Assembly: GCF_032854445.1 (NCBI RefSeq)
Contig: NC_088303.1
Span: 1,311,501 to 1,371,500 of the forward strand
Direction: 5' to 3'
DNA length: 60,000 nt
Source of the DNA: Liolophura sinensis
Taxonomy: Eukaryota; Mollusca; Polyplacophora; Chitonida; Chitonidae
Within the stretch, counting starts at the first letter, position 1, and each line of letters begins with the position of its first letter. The translations under genes were made by a program, and so were the position numbers. Below, in pieces: positions 41,565-54,800 of this stretch. Below the pieces are notes generated by a model, which did not search any database, was not told the DNA's origin, and was given only the letters and a program-made list of their open reading frames with translations.

Positions 41565-43550
41565 TTAATGCTTTATTTATTGAAAGAGGATTGCCCACAG
41601 CCAGTGGCTACGAGGAGTTTTCCTCAACAAGATTATTTACATTTAATTACACCATTTGAAAAACGTTATTTTGAAAGTAATATCTGATAACTTACAATTA
41701 TATAGTAATGAAATAGAACAAAGTAAAATAAAGTAAAGTAAACGCAAGAATTAAGCCTCACAGATATTCACAATAAAAATTATGACCGATTACAAATTAA
41801 CTGGTTAAATCTTAGTTTGGAATAAATAAATAGCATTGTCTACATAAGTAAATGTACCTGTACATACATGCATACTAGCATATTAAGTAAAAATTAAGAC
41901 CAATTGCGAACATCGTTTGCATTAATGGCTGAATCTTTTGGTGGTTAGGAGGTAATTGTGGATGGTTTGAAATAATTTAATGTTATCTAAGAGATCCAAA
42001 TCATTAGATCCAAAAAGTAACACTTTAAATAGGTATTTGGAAATGAGTGAATCAGCCAAAAGTAAAGATTGGTGAGCTCCTGGACACATGATTTTTGCTA
42101 TGTCTACAAGTATATGCTTCCTAGGAGCGGCAAAGTGTGGGCACTCTATTAGGAAATGATACGCTGTTCCATTAGCAGATGGACAATAGTTACAAGACCG
42201 ATCTGGGATACTAATATACTTAAACAGATCAGCTTGAAGATCGCTCTGTCCCATCCTTATTCTACAATGCAAAATAGACATATCGATATTGAAAATATTA
42301 TAAAGAATATTCAATTTTCGGATTTGGGGGTAAGAAAATGTTGTAGGCTGAAAAACGATGAATTTCTAATCTTAGAGGATAAGTCGTCCCAGTCCTTTGT
42401 CGTTTATGGGGAAAATAAGGAAGAAAAGATATTTATCCTGCATTCAAAAAGGCAACGGTCATTACCGTTTCTAAGCCTGTGCGAATGGTCAGCATCATTA
42501 TTTCTGACCGGACATAATTGTAGAAGACATGGGGGAGATAAACCGTTAACTATTTTATAAAACTGAAGTAGCCTGTGCGCTCGGCGACGAACGTAAAGTT
42601 GTTCCCAACCTAACTCATCAATGAGGGCACTGTATGAAGTGCAACGAAGGCCTCCAGCGCAGAATTGCGCTGTCCGACGTTGTACTTGTTCTAATTTTTG
42701 AGTGAGGTTTATACAACAGTTATCAAAAATAACATCAGCATATTCCATGGTTGATCGGACAGTACTGAGGTATAAATTAATCAGGCTTTTTCTACTAAGA
42801 GCTGCTTTAGTCCTGGTTATTATGCTTAACTTTCTGTTACTTTTACAGATGATATCTAGAACATGTTTGCCCGATTTCCCATATTCCTGCAGCGTTACAC
42901 CGAGGGGTTTATGAGACTCAACGCTCTTCACTTCAAGGCCATTCAGAATCATTTAGGACGAATTGGATTCTTTCTAAGTGAACCAAGTAGAGGCACAGTT
43001 TTTAGAGAGTTAAAAGTCACTGGCCACTGATTTGACCAGTCTGTTAGTCGTTGGAGATCTCTATTGATTTTAAGTTCAGAAAAAGTAATATCATTTATAA
43101 GTTCAAAAAGAGAAGTGTCGTTAGCAAATACATTTATTTTACATTCTGCATCACTGTTTATATCATTTACAAATAGAAGAAATAAAAGGGTGCCAAAAGA
43201 CAGAACCCTATGGCACTCCAGAGTAGATGTATTCGGGATGAGATTCAGCTCCATTTACACATACGTTAAATGATTTATTGTTTAAATAACTTTCTAGCCA
43301 TTTTAGCAGGTCACCTTCGATTCCTATTTGTCTAAGTTTATACAGAAGTCCAGCGTGCCATACCTTACCTAAAGCTTTACTGACGTCTAAAAATGTAAAG
43401 CACGCATCTTGGTCTAGTAAAAGAGAATTCACACAACATGAACATCGCTTGTTTTTAAGAGAAAATAATGTCACCAAAATTGGAAGTCCAATATACAGAT
43501 GATCCCAGGAAATTAAAAAATGTATCATCAGACACTCCAATAATCGCTGA
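41565..43550 (-). pseudogene. 5'-truncated, decayed LINE (non-LTR retrotransposon) reverse transcriptase
   Basis: Minus-strand fragments in order. 43540-43208: FTFLDVSKALGKVWHAGLL, then YSGVP, the start of the palm. 43254-42949: LLFLLFVNDINSD, then FANDTSLF where a live enzyme has YADD. 42952-42404: the thumb and C-terminal part, with HKPLGVTLQ, LYLSTVRSTMEYADVIFDN and QRRTAQFC. 42314-41922: CNYCPSANGTAYHFLIECPHF, a CxxC...HxxxxC zinc-binding end. The 3' end has ATAAATAAAGC near 41570 and no LTR. Frame changes and the altered catalytic motif show that it is inactive. The clade (Jockey/CR1-like) was not resolved. Confidence 0.82.
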
Positions 43551-43559
43551 AAGCCTGGC

Positions 43560-45560
43560 GCCTATAAAATCCCACTAGATAAATTTACAATATCTGCTAA
43601 ATCATTTCCCTTCCTAAGTTAAACGTCTCACAGTTGCATGTACATGCATATAGCCTATCCTTCAAATATTATTCGTTACTTATTTGGCAGTTGTCCACAA
43701 AATTCTGTCTTAAATGGCCATAAATCTTCCTGTCTCACCTCTCATTGTTCAGTGACAGCTTTTTACTGACGTGTGTACCTGTCCGATCCTTTTGACCACC
43801 AAGGCGTGACACAGCGAACTTCCGATCGTACAACCCGAAAACATTGTCTGTTAGACGTGCTCATGAGTTCTTAATTTCATGGCGGTGAACACAAACGCTT
43901 CATTGAGTCCAATGATTCCTACCACAGATTTAGGGATTAACTGCCGACTCTGACAAATGATACAGTCATCTCATTTGTAATTTATTGTCCGAAACTATCT
44001 GAAACAGACAAGTCCTATAGCTGTTCATGAGTATGTCATTCCTGAAGTGTGGAACCAACCGTTTTAATTCAGTATTTTTTATAAGTTACGGTACACTATT
44101 GGTTTGGGAAATGCATCGCTGTTTTCCACAAAACATCCAAACCGCTTCAATTCACGTTACAATGTGCCTTAAAATATCGACTGGTAACAGTATAACTTTA
44201 CTCACACATTCCCCAAATATTTGCTATGTACATGCCCGCATGAACAAGCTATTACACCTTAAACATACCACTAAAGACACGCAGATATGGTCTCAGCAAA
44301 ACCTGCCACATCATCTTGTCTCTTCACAAATTGGATGAAATCGTTTAGCAAGCGTTGAAATTGGCCCTGAGCAATAACATCTTCTTGATGTAAAAAAGCT
44401 GTACAAGTGACAAATGTTCCAGAAGCAAACAACATTTCAATTCAATCTGAAAAATGTGTGTTTTTCGACTGAAGTTTTATGTTTCTTCCTAACAAGAAGG
44501 TAAATCTATTCAAAAGAAGGTAAATCTGTTCACAAAAAGACAAATCTATTCACAAGAAGGTAAATCTATTCACAAACTTAAATATGCTAACAGTTTATTT
44601 ACACAATTTAATTGTTTTTCACTTTGTGAAAGCGATGTTCAATGGAATGAACAAGATGTCGTTAAATGTCCATATGAAATCTGAACTTTTCTAGCAATAT
44701 ATTTCTATCATGCAAACCTCAAAACAAGCACTTGTTATCACAGCCGTCAACCACACTGGAAGTTCAAGGCCAATAATCTGAAGGCCAATTCAGAAAACAA
44801 CTTCCGGCATAAACCACTAAAACAGGTAGATCTATATAAACTATAAAATTAAAAATACAAAGAAAAGCAATTGAAGTTTTCAGTGATGTTGAAAAGACAC
44901 AAGGAATGTTCTAAAGGAATGAATGAAATCAGTATCTCAATCTTGTACCACGATAGTTTATAAGGCTTCAGTAATGAAATGTCCATCCCAGTTGGGCTTA
45001 GATTGAAACTGTTCATATATCCAGTGTGGCATATATCCAACATGACGAATAAGCGGATTCAGAAAATACAAGAAAATGTTATCTGCTTTCGTTGTAGTTT
45101 TTTTTTTTTTTGGTGAGGAAAATATGATTTTGTTATCACAAGTAACTGTCCACAAAATTCAGAGAAATTCAGTATGTTCGTTCATGCCGTAGCTAGGGAA
45201 ATGCTTAATTACAATAACAATACGTGGCAGACAAAAATTGATATACTAGTATATGTATATCACACAAAATATATATATAGGTAACCCACATCATAGATGT
45301 GTTTAAAATGAATACTTTCCTGGATACGCCCGAGAACCGTGACCTTTGTCTTGCTTTAACTTCAATCTAACGCCAGTAATTAAACAATCAAGCTCCATTT
45401 AACATCTGTCTAGCTTCAATTTCAGTGTCGCGATAGCATCCAACTAAAACACAGAGAGATCACTGAAAAGCACGACGTCATGGCCGAAGATTTCAGTTTT
45501 GCCGAGGCTTGCTCTGCCACGTGTGACACCACTATGTGAAGTTGATGAGGTTGTCGTTCT
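43560..45560. other. Intergenic, AT-rich, no gene seen
   Basis: A small AAGGTAAATCTATTCACAAA repeat (four copies) lies at 44498-44580. Frames such as 44027-44338 have no recognisable feature. 45499-45720 on the plus strand is antisense to the former Ser/Thr-rich tail of gene C. Confidence 0.45.
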
Positions 45561-45724
45561 CGAATTCGTGATCGTCGCGTTCTCACTGTATGAGCTGCAG
45601 GCGCCGCAGTCCGAAGTGTTTTGTAGTCCCCGTTCCGTTCACGCCGCAGTCCGAAGTGTTTGTAGTCCCTGTTCCGTTCACGACTATTGCCATATTCGTC
45701 GTCACTGTGCTGGAGGACGCTGTA

Positions 45725-45855
45725 CTAGTCGATGCCCCACTTGCTGGACATGGTTGTTACTGTTGTTTTTTGCTCTTGGTATTGATGTGTTGTTGATGTT
45801 GTTGTTGTTTCCGTTGTTATTTCAGTGGTAGTGGTGTCGTTCATATTTCTCTGAC
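45725..45855 (-). other. Gene C exon 6, Thr-rich tail
   Basis: Acceptor CCCTTATAG. It joins exon 5 as C|GT (Arg) and has 42 codons before TAG. It is a much shorter tail than that of gene B, with the same Thr/Glu flavour. Confidence 0.65.
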
Positions 45856-48800
45856 CTATAAGGGATATATTAGAGTTAATAATGAGTCCTCTAATATAAT
45901 TAATTTTTTAGTTCTATGTCTGTTACTAAATTATATTAAATCACAAAAGAATTGGAACATATTCCACTGGAAAAGTTGTCGCTACTTGTGAAGTTTTCCA
46001 TAAAACGCATTCGGAAATTGCTCAGATACGTAGTTGATACTGTTAACTTATAAACGCAAAATCGAAAGTAAAATGACAGAAAATTCAACACCTAATTCAC
46101 AGAAGAACTTGTAAATCAGATTCTGTTTGATGTGTTAATAAAATCCTCATAATTTCGCGATTTCAGTTAAAATTCAGTTGAAAAAAAAATGGTGGCAGGT
46201 TTGGAACGGGGATATCTGTTATGTAACCAACTGGTCGTCAGTCAGTTTTTCCCTTTAATCGATCAGAGAATTACTGTGACCGCTTATGGCTATCTCATAC
46301 AGTTCCAATTATGTTATATTTAGATTTTAAAGCATGTTTACAGATAAGATTTCAGTGAGAAATGGTGCCCGTCAAATCTCGACACCGATCAGAAAGACAC
46401 TAACATGTAAGTAGGCCTACACTTCACATTGAAAGTCATTAAATACTGATCAAGAAAATAGTTCGATTTATATTTTTCAATTTTTTCCCCTAAAATGCGT
46501 TTAATACACTGGATTCTATTGTGGCCTTGTCTAGCCAACTCAATTGTGACAGTGATGTAGTACCAGGCCTTAGCCTGCACATTGCAAATTGCCAGACCTT
46601 ATGCATTCAAAATGAATACACATAGAACTGTTTCAAGAAAAAATACGTGTGTGATTAGCTGGATTGGTGTTTTATCCTGTAAGAGGAATCGGTAGGATAG
46701 GAATGTGCCAAAAATAAAAGCGTAAGTTTGATTTTCAGTTTCATCAAACAGAAATTCAGAATGCCAGTAATTATAAAACAGTAGCTCATTCAACGAAGAC
46801 ACCTAGTCAGAGCTGAATGTTCAACACAGCTTCTGAGGGGAACCACAGCTTCTGGGGGACACCACAACTTCTGGGGTCACATCTAGCATTCTGACTAAAT
46901 CTACGCGATCCTTGTTGGAATCATATGTTTATGTAGCCTATATAGCTACAAAACTCACGACAGAAGGAGTTGTCACAGATCGGTGCGTCAGAAGGGCAGC
47001 TGGAACACACGGCACCCTCCCTGTAAGGCACTCGACTGTTGTTATACCTGAACATACCAAAGCAAACCCAAATCAAACAAAAGTTACTGATTGTGTTTTT
47101 TTTTGGGTTAACAAGACTTTATCACAAATAGCTGATTCACCATTATATGTTAACCGCAGTGATGTCCATGCTGTGTGAACTCTTCAGAACATCTTGTGAG
47201 TTAATAAGAAGTGTGTAAGAGAATCAAAGGGAATTTGAATGTTTTCTCCTTTTGATTGGTGCCTTTTCAGTGGTCGCTGGATATTCGTGTTTAGTTGACA
47301 AGGATCCTTGAAATTTATGAGGCACAGTTACAAATGTATTAAAAACTTCCTCATTTGGATACTTTGATTTGACAATGGAACTTATAGTTGACAGAGGATC
47401 TACTTCACAGGTACTAAAGATCACGTGGCAAAGTTTGTTAGTAACTTGCCAGAGGCAGGTGATTTAAGCAGGACACTTCCGTTTCCTGCACCAACAGAGC
47501 TGTCTGCAGTCGTAAAAGTGAACAATTCTCCCGTATTGAGATAAGCAACAGTGAAATAAATAAATACATTTATTTTTTGCCGATAGTTGAGTCGTGTTTT
47601 ACGCCGCGCTCAACATGCCAGTTACACTACGGTGACCAGCATTATGGTTGGAGGGAACCGTGTATAGCCGGGGGGACCAAATATGTTACACATGTATACA
47701 ATATGTACTTGCATATGAGGGTGCCGGAGCACGGAAACTATATTAGACAAAATACCATCAGGTGTTAGGTCACATCTATCCAGTTGTCTGTATGATCATC
47801 TTAAAATGTCATCATTGCAACTAAATGTTCTCTTGTCGATTAGTTATGAAGCTCAAAGACCAACAGATAACTCTACAGTACTACTTAGTAACCATTCGTA
47901 TCCCGCTGTGTATTGTATGATAAGTGTGTACTTACGCTTGGTCGTAGTAACACACAATGAAATAGGCATCCGATAATGTTAGTGTGGTAAAATTTGAACA
48001 GTACTTGATTCCACATCCAAGTCTGCTTGACTCCGCTAACACGACCTGTAAGGCGAGAACAAGCACCAAATAATCGGCTGGTAATCTAGAATCCTGCATT
48101 GAAGTACAAAACTGTCACAGCAGGAATGAAAAGAAAATCACCAAAAACTAATACAAACAAAAACAAGTTGTTAAACTGTACCGGTGATTTTGGGTAAAAA
48201 TCCATATTCGCTCTGAAATCATTTTTCTGTATTTAGCAAGAATAGCTCAAATTATTTCCCCCAGTGCCTGTACTCTTTATCGTGTTCCAAAAAGTCCGAA
48301 GTTTTAAAAGGTTGTAATGCGACCCGTTTTATAAATTTTATAATAAATAAACAGCAATCGGTTAGCATTCTGCTTTGTGTGTGTGTGGCGGGGGGGGGCG
48401 GGGGGTAAAAACCTCTGGTGTAGCCTCTTAAGATGTAGGCTTAAACACAAAAGGTGACACATTATAAACGCTGTCATATTTCGCTAGAAATGCTGAAATA
48501 TGACTGGGTATATCTCTTTACAACCACTCTTAGTTTTGTCTAATTCGGCGGCCAGTCGGAAGAGGTATTAACCAATGCTCAGCCAGATTGATATTTTTTT
48601 TATTTATAAAAAATAGCATAATGCTGGCCCTCGCTGTACCACGACAAATAACCTTACCTGAGTATAGTGCTCACTGACCTGTGTACAACTGTTGGTATTG
48701 TACACATAATGCTGGCCCTCGCTGTACCACCACAAATAACCTTACCTAAGTGTTGACTTCACATACCTGTGTACGACTGTTGATACTGTACACATAATGC

Positions 48801-51800
48801 TGGCCCTCGCTGTACCACCACAAATAACCTTACCTAAGTGTAGTGTTCGCTGACCTGTGTACGACTGTTGATACTGTACACATAATGCTGGCCCTCGCTG
48901 TACCACCACAAATAACCTTACCTAAGTGTTGATTTCACAGACCTGTGTACGACTGTTGATACTGTACACATAATGCTGGCCCTCGCTGTACCAATACAAA
49001 TAACCTTATCTAAGTGTAGTGCTCGCTGACCTGTGTACAGCTGTTGATACTGTACACATAATGCTGGCCCTCGCTGTACCACGACAAATAACCTTACCTG
49101 AGTGTTGACTTCACAGACCTGCGTACGACTGTTGATACTGTACACATAATGCTGGCCCTCGCTGTACCGCCGCAAATAACCTTACCTAAGTGTTGACTTC
49201 ATAGACCTGTGTACGACTGTTGATACTGTACACATAATGCTGGCCCTCGCTGTACCACCACAAATAACCTTACCTGACTGTAGTGCTCGCTGACCTGTGT
49301 ACAACTGTTGATACTGTACACATAATGCTGGCCCTCGCTGTACCACAACAAATAACCTTACCTGAGTGTAGTGCTCGCTGACCTGTGTACAACTGTTGTT
49401 ACTGTAAACATAATGCTGGCCCTCGCTGTACCACCACAAATAACCTTACCTAAGTGTAGTGCTCACTGACCTGTGTACGACTGTTGATACTGTACACATA
49501 ATGCTGGCCTTCGCTTCGCTGTACCACAACAAATAACCTTACCTGAGTGTTGACTTTACAGACCTGTGTACAACTGTTGGTACTGTACACATAATGCTGG
49601 CCCTCGCTGTACCACCACAAATAACCTTACCGGAGTGTTGAATTCACAGACCTGTGTACGACTGTTGATACTGTACACATAATGCTGGCCCTGGCTGTAC
49701 CACGACAAATAACCTAACCTGAGTGTAGTGCTCGCTGACCTGTGTACAACTGCTGTTACTGTACACATAATGCTGACCCTCGCTGTACCACAACAAATTA
49801 CCTTACCTGAGTGTTGACTTCACAGACCTGTGTACGACTGTTGATACTGTACACATAATGCTGGCCCTGGCTGTACCACGACAGATAACATTACCTAAGT
49901 GTAGTGCTCGCTGACCTGTGTACAACTGTTGATACTGTACACATAATGCTGGCCCTCGCTGTACCACAGCAAATAACCTTACCTGAGTGTAGTGCTCGCT
50001 GACCTGTGTACAACTGTTGATACTGTACACATAATCCTGGCCCTCGCTGTACCACAACAAATAACCTTACCTAAGTGTTGACTTCACAGACCTGTGTACG
50101 ACTGTTGATACTGTACACATAATGCTGGCCCTCGCTGTACCACGACAAATAAACTTATCTAAGTGTAGTGCTCACTGACCTGTGTACAACTGTTGATACT
50201 GTACACATAATGCTGGCCCTCGCTGTACCACCACAAATAACCTTACCTGAGTGTAGTGCTCACTGACCTGTGTACAACTGCTGTTACTGTACACATAATG
50301 CTGGCCCTCGCTGTACCACCACAAAAAACCTTACCTAAGTGTAGTGCTCGCTGACCTGTGTACGACTGTTGATACTGTACACATAATGCTGGCCTTCGCT
50401 TCGCTGTACCACAACAAATAACCTTACCTGAGTGTTGACTTCACAGACCTGTGTACAACTGTTGGTACTGTACACATAATGCTGGCCCTCGCTGTACCAC
50501 GACAAATAACCTTACCTGAGTGTTGAATTCACAGACCTGTGTACGACTGTTGATACTGTACACATAATGCTGGCCCTGGCTGTACCACGACAAATAACCT
50601 AATCTGAGTGTAGTGCTCGCTGACCTGTGTACAACTGCTGTTACTGTACACATAATGCTGGCCCTCGCTGTACCACAACAAATTACCTTACCTGAGTGTT
50701 GACTTCACAGACCTGTGTACGACTGTTGATACTGTACACATAATGCTGGCCCTCGCTGTACCACGACAGATAACATTACCTAAGTGTAGTACTCGCTGAC
50801 CAGTGTACAACTGTTGATACTGTACACATAATGCTGGCCCTCGCTGTACCACCACAAATAACCTTACCTGACTGTAGTGCTCGCTGACCTGTGTACAACT
50901 GTTGATACTGTACACATAATGCTGGCCCTCGCTGTACCACCACAAATAACCTTGCCTGAGTGTAGTGCTCACTGACCTGTGTACAACTGCTGTTACTGTA
51001 CACATAATGCTGGCCCTCGCTGTACCACCACAAATAACCTTACCTAAGTGTAGTGCTCGCTGACCTGTGTACGACTGTTGATACTGTACACATAATGCTA
51101 GCCTTTGCTTCACTGTACCACAACAAACAACCTTACCTAAATGTTGACTTTACAGACCTGTGAACAACTGTTGTTACTGTACACATAATGCTGGCCCTCG
51201 CTGTACCACGACAAATAACCTTACCTGAGTGCTGAATACACAGACCTGTGTACGACTGTTGATACTGTACACATAATGCTGGCCCTGGCTGTACCACGAC
51301 AAATAACCTAACCTGAGTGTTGTGCTCGCTGACCTGTGTACAACTGCTGTTACTGTACACATAATGCTGGCCCTCGCTGTACCACAACAAATTACTTTAC
51401 CTGAGTGTTGACTTCACAGACCTGTGTACGACTGTTGATACTGTACACATAATGCTGGCCCTGGCTGTACCACGACAGATAACCTTACCTAAGTGTAGTG
51501 CTCGCTGACCTGTGTACAACTGTTGATACTGTACACATAATGCTGGCCCTCGCTGTACCACAACAAATAACCTTACCTGAGTGTAGTGCTCGCTGACCTG
51601 TGTACAACTGTTGTTACTGTACACATAATGCTGGCCCTCGCTGTACCACGACAAATAACCTTTCCTAAATGTAGTGCTCGCTGACCAGTGTACAACTGTT
51701 GATACTGTACACATAATGCTGGCCCTCGCTGTACCACCACAAATAACCTTACCTGAGTGTAGTGCTCGCTGACCTGTGTACAACTGTTGATACTGTACAC

Positions 51801-54800
51801 ATAATGCTGGCCCTCGCTGTACCACAACAAATAACCTTATCTAAGTGTTGACTTCACAGACCTGTGTACAACTGTTGTTACTGTACACATAATGCTGGCC
51901 CTCGCTGTACCACGAGAAATAACCTTACCTAAGTGTTGATTTCACAGACCTGTGTACGACTGTTGATACTGTACACATAATGCTGGCCCTCGCTGTACCA
52001 CAACAAATTACCTTACCTGAGTGTTGACTTCACAGACCTGTGTACGACTGTTGATACTGTACACATAATGCTGGCCCTGGCTGTACCACGACAGATAACA
52101 TTACCTAAGTGTAGTGCTCGCTGACCAGTGTACAACTGTTGATACTGTACACATAATGCTGGCCCTCGCTGTACCACAACAAATAACCTTACCTGAGTGT
52201 AGTGCTCGCTGACCTGTGTACAACTGTTGATACTGTACACATAATGCTGGCCCTCGCTGTACCACCACAAATAACCTTACCTAAGTGTTGACTTCACAGA
52301 CCAGTGTACGACTGTTGATACTGTACACATAATGCTGGCCCTCGCTGTACCACGACAAATAACCTTATCTAAGTGTAGTGCTCGCTGACCTGTGTACAAC
52401 TGTTGATACTGTACACATAATGCTGGCCCTCGCTGTACCACAACAAATAACCTTACCTGAGTGTAGTGCTCGCTGACCTGTGTACAACTGCTGTTACTGT
52501 ACACATAATGCTGGCCCTCGCTGTACCACCACAAATAACCTTACCTAAGTGTAGTGCTTGCTGACCTGTGTACGACTGTTGATACTGTACACATAATGCT
52601 GGCCTTCGCTTCGCTGTACCACAACAAATAACCTTACCTGAGTGTTGACTTTACAGACCTGTGAACAACTGTTGTTACTGTACACATAATGCTGGCCCTC
52701 GCTGTACCACCACAAATAACCTAACCTGAGTGTAGTGCTCGCTGACCTGTGTACAACTGCTGTTACTGTACACATAATGCTGGCCCTCGCTGTACCACAA
52801 CAAATTACCTTACCTGAGTGTTTACTTCACAGACCTGTGTACGACTGTTGATACTGTACACATAATGCTGGCCCTGGCTGTACCACGACAGATAACCTTA
52901 CCTAAGTGTAGTGCTCGCTGACCTGTGTACAACTGTTGTTACTGTACACATAATGCTGGCCCTGGCTGTACCACAACAAATAACCTTACCTGAGTGTAGT
53001 GCTCGCTGACATGTGTACAACTGTTGTTACTGTACACATAATGCTGGCCCTCGCTGTACCACGACAAATAACCTTTCCTAAATGTAGTGCTCGCTGACCT
53101 CTGTACAACTGTTGATACTGCACACAAAATGCTGGCCCTCGCTGTACCACCACAAATAACCTTACCTGAGTGTAGTGCTCGCTGACCTGTGTACAACTGT
53201 TGATACTGTACACATAATGCTGGCCCTCGCTGTACCACCACAAATAACCTTACCTAAGTGTTGATTTCACAGACCTGTGAACAACTGTTGTTACTGTACA
53301 CATAATGCTGGCCCTCGCTGTACCACGACAAATAACCTTACCTAAGTGTTGATTTTACAGACCTGTGTACAACTGTTGATACTGTACACATAATGCTGGC
53401 CCTCGCTGTACCACAACAAATAACCTTACCTGAGTGTTGACTTCACAGACCTGTGTAGGACTGTTGATACTGTACACATAATGCTGGCCCTCGCTGTACC
53501 ACCACAAATAACCTTACCTAAGTGTTGATTTCACAGACCTGTGTACGACTGTTGATACTGTACACATAATGCTGGCCCTCGCTGTACCACAACAAATAAC
53601 CTTACCTGAGTGTTGACTTCACAGACCTGTGTACGACTGTTGATACTGTACACATAATGCTGGCCCTCGCTGTACCACCACAAATAACCTTACCTGAGTG
53701 TTGACTTCACAGACCTGTGTACGACTGTTGATACTGTACACATAATGCTGGCCCTGGCTGTACCACGACAGATAACATTACCTAAGTGTAGTGCTCGCTG
53801 ACCAGTGTACAACTGTTGATACTGTACACATAATGCTGGCCCCCGCTGTACCAATACAAATAACCTTATCTAAGTGTAGTGCTCGCTGACCTGTGTACAG
53901 CTGTTGATACTGTACACATAATGCTGGCCCTCGCTGTACCACGACAAATAACCTTACCTGAGTGTTGACTTCACAGACCTGCGTACGACTGTTGATACTG
54001 TACACATAATGCTGGCCCTCGCTGTACCGCCGCAAATAACCTTACCTAAGTGTTGACTTCATAGACCTGTGTACGACTGTTGATACTGTACACATAATGC
54101 TGGCCCTCGCTGTACCACCACAAATAACCTTACCTGACTGTAGTGCTCGCTGACCTGTGTACAACTGTTGATACTGTACACATAATGCTGGCCCTCGCTG
54201 TACCACAACAAATAACCTTACCTGAGTGTAGTGCTCGCTGACCTGTGTACAACTGTTGTTACTGTAAACATAATGCTGGCCCTCGCTGTACCACCACAAA
54301 TAACCTTACCTAAGTGTAGTGCTCACTGACCTGTGTACGACTGTTGATACTGTACACATAATGCTGGCCTTCGCTTCGCTGTACCACAACAAATAACCTT
54401 ACCTGAGTGTTGACTTTACAGACCTGTGTACAACTGTTGGTACTGTACACATAATGCTGGCCCTCGCTGTACCACCACAAATAACCTTACCGGAGTGTTG
54501 AATTCACAGACCTGTGTACGACTGTTGATACTGTACACATAATGCTGGCCCTGGCTGTACCACGACAAATAACCTAACCTGAGTGTAGTGCTCGCTGACC
54601 TGTGTACAACTGCTGTTACTGTACACATAATGCTGACCCTCGCTGTACCACAACAAATTACCTTACCTGAGTGTTGACTTCACAGACCTGTGTACGACTG
54701 TTGATACTGTACACATAATGCTGGCCCTGGCTGTACCACGACAGATAACATTACCTAAGTGTAGTGCTCGCTGACCTGTGTACAACTGTTGATACTGTAC

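Noticed and set aside
45499-45831. Plus-strand 110-residue frame with a hydrophobic end
   Set aside because: Lies antisense to gene C exon 6 and its former tail. The apparent membrane segment is the complement of Thr codons.
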